Of a stretch of 8,466 bases of DNA, positions 5,793 to 8,466 are shown one piece after another. Position 1 is the first letter of the stretch. Every line of letters starts with the position of its first letter. The stretch comes from an uncultured Dialister sp. GTDB lineage: Bacteria > Bacillota > Negativicutes > Veillonellales > Dialisteraceae. Under the pieces are notes generated by a model. The model saw nothing but the letters and a program-made list of their open reading frames with translations. It searched no databases and had not been told where the DNA came from. The stretch is from contig NZ_CAAFRZ010000009.1 of assembly GCF_900765565.1 (NCBI RefSeq), forward strand, positions 1 through 8,466, in the 5' to 3' direction. A program made the translations under genes and the position numbers.

Positions 5793-6446
5793 ATGTTTAC
5801 CGGAATCGTTGAAGAAGTGGGCCATATACGGCGCATTATCAAAAGAAATCGGTCCGAACGGCTGACCGTCTCCTGCCGGAAGGTACTGGATGGGACGAAA
5901 ATCGGCGACAGCATCGCAGTGAACGGTGCCTGCCTTACAGTGATTTCCATGGATCATGATTCCTTTGACGCCGATGTGACACCGGAAACCATGAGACGCA
6001 CCGCTTTTTCCCTTTTCCGTCCCGGAAGTCCGGTGAACCTGGAACGGGCGCTTCGCCTTTCTGACCGGCTGGGTGGTCATATCATGATGGGCCATGTGGA
6101 TGGTGTGGGACATATCATTTCCATGGCAAAGGAAGATAATGCCATCAATATTTCCATTTCCCTGGAACGGAAATGGATGCGGTACGTCATAGAAAAGGGA
6201 TCTGTGGCGGTGGATGGGATCAGTCTGACTGTAGCAGAAAGAAGGGACGATTCCTTTTCCATTGCCCTTATCCCACACACCGGCAGCGAAACCGCCTTGC
6301 TGCAGAAGCATTCCGGAGATCCTGTGAATATTGAATGTGATTACCTTGGAAAATATATAGAGCAGCTCATGAAAGAAGGCCCGGCAGAAGGCCTCACCAT
6401 GGGCATGCTGGAAACTTTGGGGCATGGAGGACAGTATGGATTATAA
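5793..6446 (+). CDS. ribE: Riboflavin synthase (alpha chain)
   Basis: Catalyses the dismutation of two 6,7-dimethyl-8-ribityllumazine molecules to riboflavin and the pyrimidinedione that returns to RibH. The 217-aa product shows the expected pair of lumazine-binding barrels. The first (about 1-95) has [10 protein letters not shown] (1-10), VNGACLTV (43-50) and TPETMRRT (63-70). The second (about 96-195) has [11 protein letters not shown] (94-104), VDGISLTV (140-147) and [13 protein letters not shown] (159-171). A C-terminal helix [10 protein letters not shown] (184-193) fits the trimerising segment of the family. The ATG at 5793 gives the universal MFTGI start and has AGGAGGG at 5781-5787. 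It starts one base after the ribD stop, and its last 11 bases overlap ribBA. In E. coli nomenclature this gene is ribC. Confidence 0.96.
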   Translation: MFTGIVEEVGHIRRIIKRNRSERLTVSCRKVLDGTKIGDSIAVNGACLTVISMDHDSFDADVTPETMRRTAFSLFRPGSPVNLERALRLSDRLGGHIMMGHVDGVGHIISMAKEDNAINISISLERKWMRYVIEKGSVAVDGISLTVAERRDDSFSIALIPHTGSETALLQKHSGDPVNIECDYLGKYIEQLMKEGPAEGLTMGMLETLGHGGQYGL

Positions 6447-7665
6447 ATTTGACAGCATTGAAGAAATTATCGACGAAATTAGAAAAGGACACATCGTCAT
6501 TATGCAGGACCCGGAATCCCGGGAAAATGAGGGAGACTATATCTGTGCGGCGGAATTTGCAACGCCGGAAAATGTGAATCGCATGGCGTCGGAAGCGAAG
6601 GGAGTCATCTGTATGCCCATGGCGGCGGAAATCGCAGACTCCCTCTATCTGGGCCCCATGATCCGCCACAATACGGATAACCACCAGACCGCATTTCTTG
6701 AGTCCATAGACTATAAGGATTCCGGTACCGGTGTCTCGGCGGCAGCCCGCTCCATGACGGCACTGGAAGCCATCAAAGACGGGGCAAAGCCCGAAGATTT
6801 CCGGCGGCCGGGGCACCTTTTCCCACTAAAAGCAAGAAAATGGGGAGTCCTGGAACGGCAGGGCCATACGGAAGCGACGGTGGACCTTTGCCGCCTTGCG
6901 GGATTGAAACCGGCAGGTCTCTGCTGCGAAATCATGAACCCCGATGGCACCATGGCCAGAAGAAAGGACCTTTTCAAACTGGCCAGGGAAAAGGGAATGA
7001 AAATTGGGAATATCCAGGAACTCATCGAATACAGAAAGAAAAATGAAAAGATCGTGGAACGGGTGGCAGAAGCCCACCTCCCAACGAAGTATGGCAATTT
7101 TGAAATTTATGGCTTTGTGAATCGCATGAATGGAGAACACCATGTAGCCCTCACCATGGGCGATGTGGGCGACGGGAAGCCCGTACTCTGCCGTATTCAT
7201 TCAGAATGTCTTACGGGGGACTGCTTCGGTTCCCTTCGCTGCGACTGCGGCCAGCAGCTGTCCAGTGCCCTCCGGCAGATTGCTCGGGAAGGGCGGGGAG
7301 TTCTCGTTTACCTCCGCCAGGAAGGCCGGGGCATTGGCCTCATCAATAAAATTAAAGCCTATGCTCTCCAGGACGAAGGGTATGATACGGTGGAAGCAAA
7401 CCTGAAACTGGGCTTTGCTCCGGACCTTCGGGAGTACATGACGGGCGCCCAGATACTGAAGGACCTGGGGGCTACTACCATCAGGCTTCTTACAAATAAT
7501 CCCCAGAAGCTGGACGATGTCAAAGAATACGGCATTACCATCGCCGAGCGGGTACCCATTGAAATGGCACCGACCAGGGAAGATGAATTCTACCTGAAAA
7601 CAAAGCAGGAAAAGATGGGGCATATGCTGAAACTGGACAAGGAAATTGAAGAACCGAAGGAGTAA
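6436..7665 (+). CDS. ribBA: RibBA: 3,4-dihydroxy-2-butanone-4-phosphate synthase / GTP cyclohydrolase II
   Basis: Fusion enzyme (409 aa) for both entry reactions: ribulose 5-phosphate to the four-carbon DHBP, and GTP to the diaminopyrimidine. The DHBP synthase half (about 1-200) has RENEGD (29-34), RPGHLFPL (124-131), GHTEA (143-147) and [12 protein letters not shown] (164-175). The GTP cyclohydrolase II half (about 205-400) has the zinc motif [18 protein letters not shown] (255-272) with Cys258, Cys269 and Cys271, RQEGRGIGL (294-302) and LTNNPQK (352-358). ATG 6436 is preferred: GGAGG (6426-6430) is 5 bases upstream and the N-terminus is family-like. ATG 6424 lacks a site. It overlaps ribE by 11 bases, implying coupling. 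The acidic loop before RENEGD and the SAADR segment are altered; see findings. The known catalytic residues appear to be present. Confidence 0.96.
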   Translation: MDYKFDSIEEIIDEIRKGHIVIMQDPESRENEGDYICAAEFATPENVNRMASEAKGVICMPMAAEIADSLYLGPMIRHNTDNHQTAFLESIDYKDSGTGVSAAARSMTALEAIKDGAKPEDFRRPGHLFPLKARKWGVLERQGHTEATVDLCRLAGLKPAGLCCEIMNPDGTMARRKDLFKLAREKGMKIGNIQELIEYRKKNEKIVERVAEAHLPTKYGNFEIYGFVNRMNGEHHVALTMGDVGDGKPVLCRIHSECLTGDCFGSLRCDCGQQLSSALRQIAREGRGVLVYLRQEGRGIGLINKIKAYALQDEGYDTVEANLKLGFAPDLREYMTGAQILKDLGATTIRLLTNNPQKLDDVKEYGITIAERVPIEMAPTREDEFYLKTKQEKMGHMLKLDKEIEEPKE

Positions 7666-7779
7666 GGATGCAGGATAGGCTTACGGCTTACTGTTGACAG
7701 TGATAGACACGGCGCAGCCGCGGTTGTCCTGGACCTGGACCTCTCAATTATATTGATTCATAAACTAAAGGAGTAAAAA
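7666..7779 (+). other. ribBA-ribH intergenic spacer with a hairpin
   Basis: This 114-base gap is unusual in an otherwise tightly packed operon. It contains a 12-base palindrome ACTGT-TG-ACAGT (7690-7701). It also contains a stem-loop with CGGC/GCCG (7710-7713 with 7717-7720) and outer GACA/TGTC (7706-7709 with 7725-7728). No U-tract follows, so it is not a standard terminator. TTGTCC (7724-7729) and TATATT (7749-7754) with a 19-base spacer are a weak secondary promoter candidate for ribH. No peptide gene is visible. Confidence 0.4.
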
Positions 7780-8247
7780 ATGAATATTATTTCCGGACTA
7801 TATAACGAAAGCGAAATTCGCGTTGGTATTGTGGCTTCCCGTTTTAATGAAGTCATTGTTTCCAAATTGATTGACGGCGCAGTGGACGGGCTCTCCCGCC
7901 ATGGGGTGGACATGGATAAAGTGGACCTTGCCTGGGTGCCAGGGGCCTTTGAAATTCCCCTGGCCGCAAAGAAAATGGCGGAAAGCGGTAAATACGATGC
8001 GGTAATCTGCCTCGGCGCCGTGATTCGCGGAGAAACGGACCATTATGAACACGTGGCTACGGAAGTGACAAAGGGAGTGGCCATGGCATCCCTGTCCAGC
8101 GGCGTTCCGGTGCTGTACGGCGTGCTCACCACCGATACCATTGAGCAGGCCATCAACCGGGCAGGACTGAAGTCCGGTAATAAGGGATTTGAATGTGCCA
8201 TGGATGCCCTGGAAATGGCAAGCCTTTTCAAAAAACTGGATAAATAA
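7780..8247 (+). CDS. ribH: 6,7-dimethyl-8-ribityllumazine synthase
   Basis: Condenses DHBP from RibBA with the ribitylaminopyrimidine (reduced by RibD and then dephosphorylated) to give the lumazine substrate of RibE. The 155-aa length is standard (about 154). The substrate pocket is visible: Phe22 in SRFNE (20-24), WVPGAFEIP (52-60), [14 protein letters not shown] (79-92) with the likely catalytic His88, and [11 protein letters not shown] (126-136) with phosphate-contacting Arg127. These positions match the numbering I know for B. subtilis RibH. The family forms pentamers or 60-subunit icosahedral shells that can enclose riboflavin synthase trimers; which form occurs here cannot be told. The start has AAAGGAG at 7767-7773, 6 bases upstream. 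It is the last gene of the operon, ending before a strong terminator. Confidence 0.97.
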   Translation: MNIISGLYNESEIRVGIVASRFNEVIVSKLIDGAVDGLSRHGVDMDKVDLAWVPGAFEIPLAAKKMAESGKYDAVICLGAVIRGETDHYEHVATEVTKGVAMASLSSGVPVLYGVLTTDTIEQAINRAGLKSGNKGFECAMDALEMASLFKKLDK

Positions 8248-8257
8248 GAATAAGAGG

Positions 8258-8288
8258 ACTGTGGGAGAGATGGCTCCCACAGTTTTTT
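8258..8288 (+). terminator. Intrinsic terminator of the riboflavin operon
   Basis: ACTGTGGGAG (8258-8267) pairs perfectly with CTCCCACAGT (8274-8283) around a 6-base loop, followed by six Ts (8283-8288). It starts 11 bases after the ribH stop. This is a textbook Rho-independent terminator for + strand transcription. Confidence 0.95.
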
Positions 8289-8321
8289 ATTGGGTTATTG
8301 CGGTTTGACGAGCCATTGGGG

Positions 8322-8380
8322 TTTGGCGGTTAGCATGCTTACGGTTGGAGTCATAGCTTTGAGCCTTGGTAAGCGCCAAA
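8322..8380. repeat. Imperfect palindromic intergenic sequence
   Basis: TTTGGCG (8322-8328) and CGCCAAA (8374-8380) are inverted repeats. Inside them GCTTAC (8337-8342) pairs with GTAAGC (8369-8374), and AGCATGCT (8332-8339) is a small palindrome. The region lies between the rib terminator and the hairpin at 8398. I see no gene in 8289-8397. It could be a degraded repeat or part of a structured 3' region. Confidence 0.35.
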
Positions 8381-8397
8381 TAAAAGAGTGTATTGAA

Positions 8398-8444
8398 AAA
8401 GCCCGAAAGTTATAGAATAATCATACTATAAGCTTTCGGGCTTT
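8398..8444 (-). terminator. Long hairpin, likely terminator for a convergent gene
   Basis: AAAGCCCGAAAG (8398-8409) pairs perfectly with CTTTCGGGCTTT (8433-8444). TTATAG/CTATAA (8410-8415 with 8426-8431) extends the stem past one bulged G (8432), giving about 18 pairs around a 10-base loop. On the - strand the stem is followed by a run of Ts (complement of 8396-8400), the stronger terminator signature. On the + strand only TTT follows. It therefore probably ends a - strand gene lying beyond 8466, possibly working in both directions. Confidence 0.65.
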
Positions 8445-8466
8445 ATGTTATTTGCAGGATTCCTGA

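Noticed and set aside
4547..5950. Long minus-strand open frames opposite ribD, and likewise opposite glmU (793-1626) and prs (1751-2704)
   Set aside because: They are antisense shadows of strongly recognised genes, have no family motifs, and no promoter or ribosome site was seen for them.
6424..6435. ATG 6424 as the ribBA start
   Set aside because: It has no ribosome binding site; GGAGG at 6426-6430 is placed for ATG 6436.
7694..7699. Perfect TTGACA in the ribBA-ribH gap as a -35 box
   Set aside because: There is no -10-like sequence 16-18 bases downstream; the hexamer is the centre of the palindrome ACTGTTGACAGT.

Overview
The window is an ordinary biosynthetic stretch of a Bacillota-type bacterium. 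All recognisable genes lie on the + strand: glmU, prs, pth, a tmk-family kinase, then a complete riboflavin operon ribD-ribE-ribBA-ribH. Strong purine-rich Shine-Dalgarno sites, the glmU-prs-pth order, an FMN riboswitch ahead of a ribDE(BA)H operon and intrinsic terminators with U-tracts all point to Bacillota. The moderate GC and the tmk variant would fit a Negativicutes or Clostridia member, but the genus cannot be fixed from this sequence and that placement is inference.

Layout. Bases 1-234 are an AT-rich leader with a three-copy 19-base motif and a possible promoter. GlmU (235-1614) makes UDP-GlcNAc. After a 169-base gap with a good -10 box, prs (1784-2737) makes PRPP. pth (2737-3309) overlaps prs by one base (TAATG) and ends at a clear intrinsic terminator. 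tmk (3426-4094) stands alone behind a GC-rich double-hairpin spacer. Bases 4095-4363 hold no credible gene. They contain a 186-base palindrome-rich element with terminal inverted repeats (4134-4319, MITE-like) and an 18-base perfect palindrome (4334-4351).

The riboflavin operon starts at an extended -10 promoter (4364-4391), followed by an FMN riboswitch (4414-4530) and an attenuator (4549-4584). The 3' arm of the attenuator contains the likely ribD ribosome binding site, and its U-tract contains the likely TTG start codon. RibBA supplies both pathway entry steps, from GTP and from ribulose 5-phosphate. RibD carries out deamination and reduction, RibH makes lumazine and RibE makes riboflavin. 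The ARPP phosphatase and the flavokinase/FAD synthase RibF are not in the window. The operon ends at a strong terminator (8258-8288). A second long hairpin (8398-8444) reads as a terminator mainly on the - strand, suggesting a convergent gene just past the window.

I found no previously undescribed system. The parts most worth a second look are the riboswitch/attenuator/TTG-start arrangement, the MITE-like element with its neighbouring palindrome, the repeated motif ahead of glmU, and several changes at conserved positions in the DHBP synthase half of RibBA.
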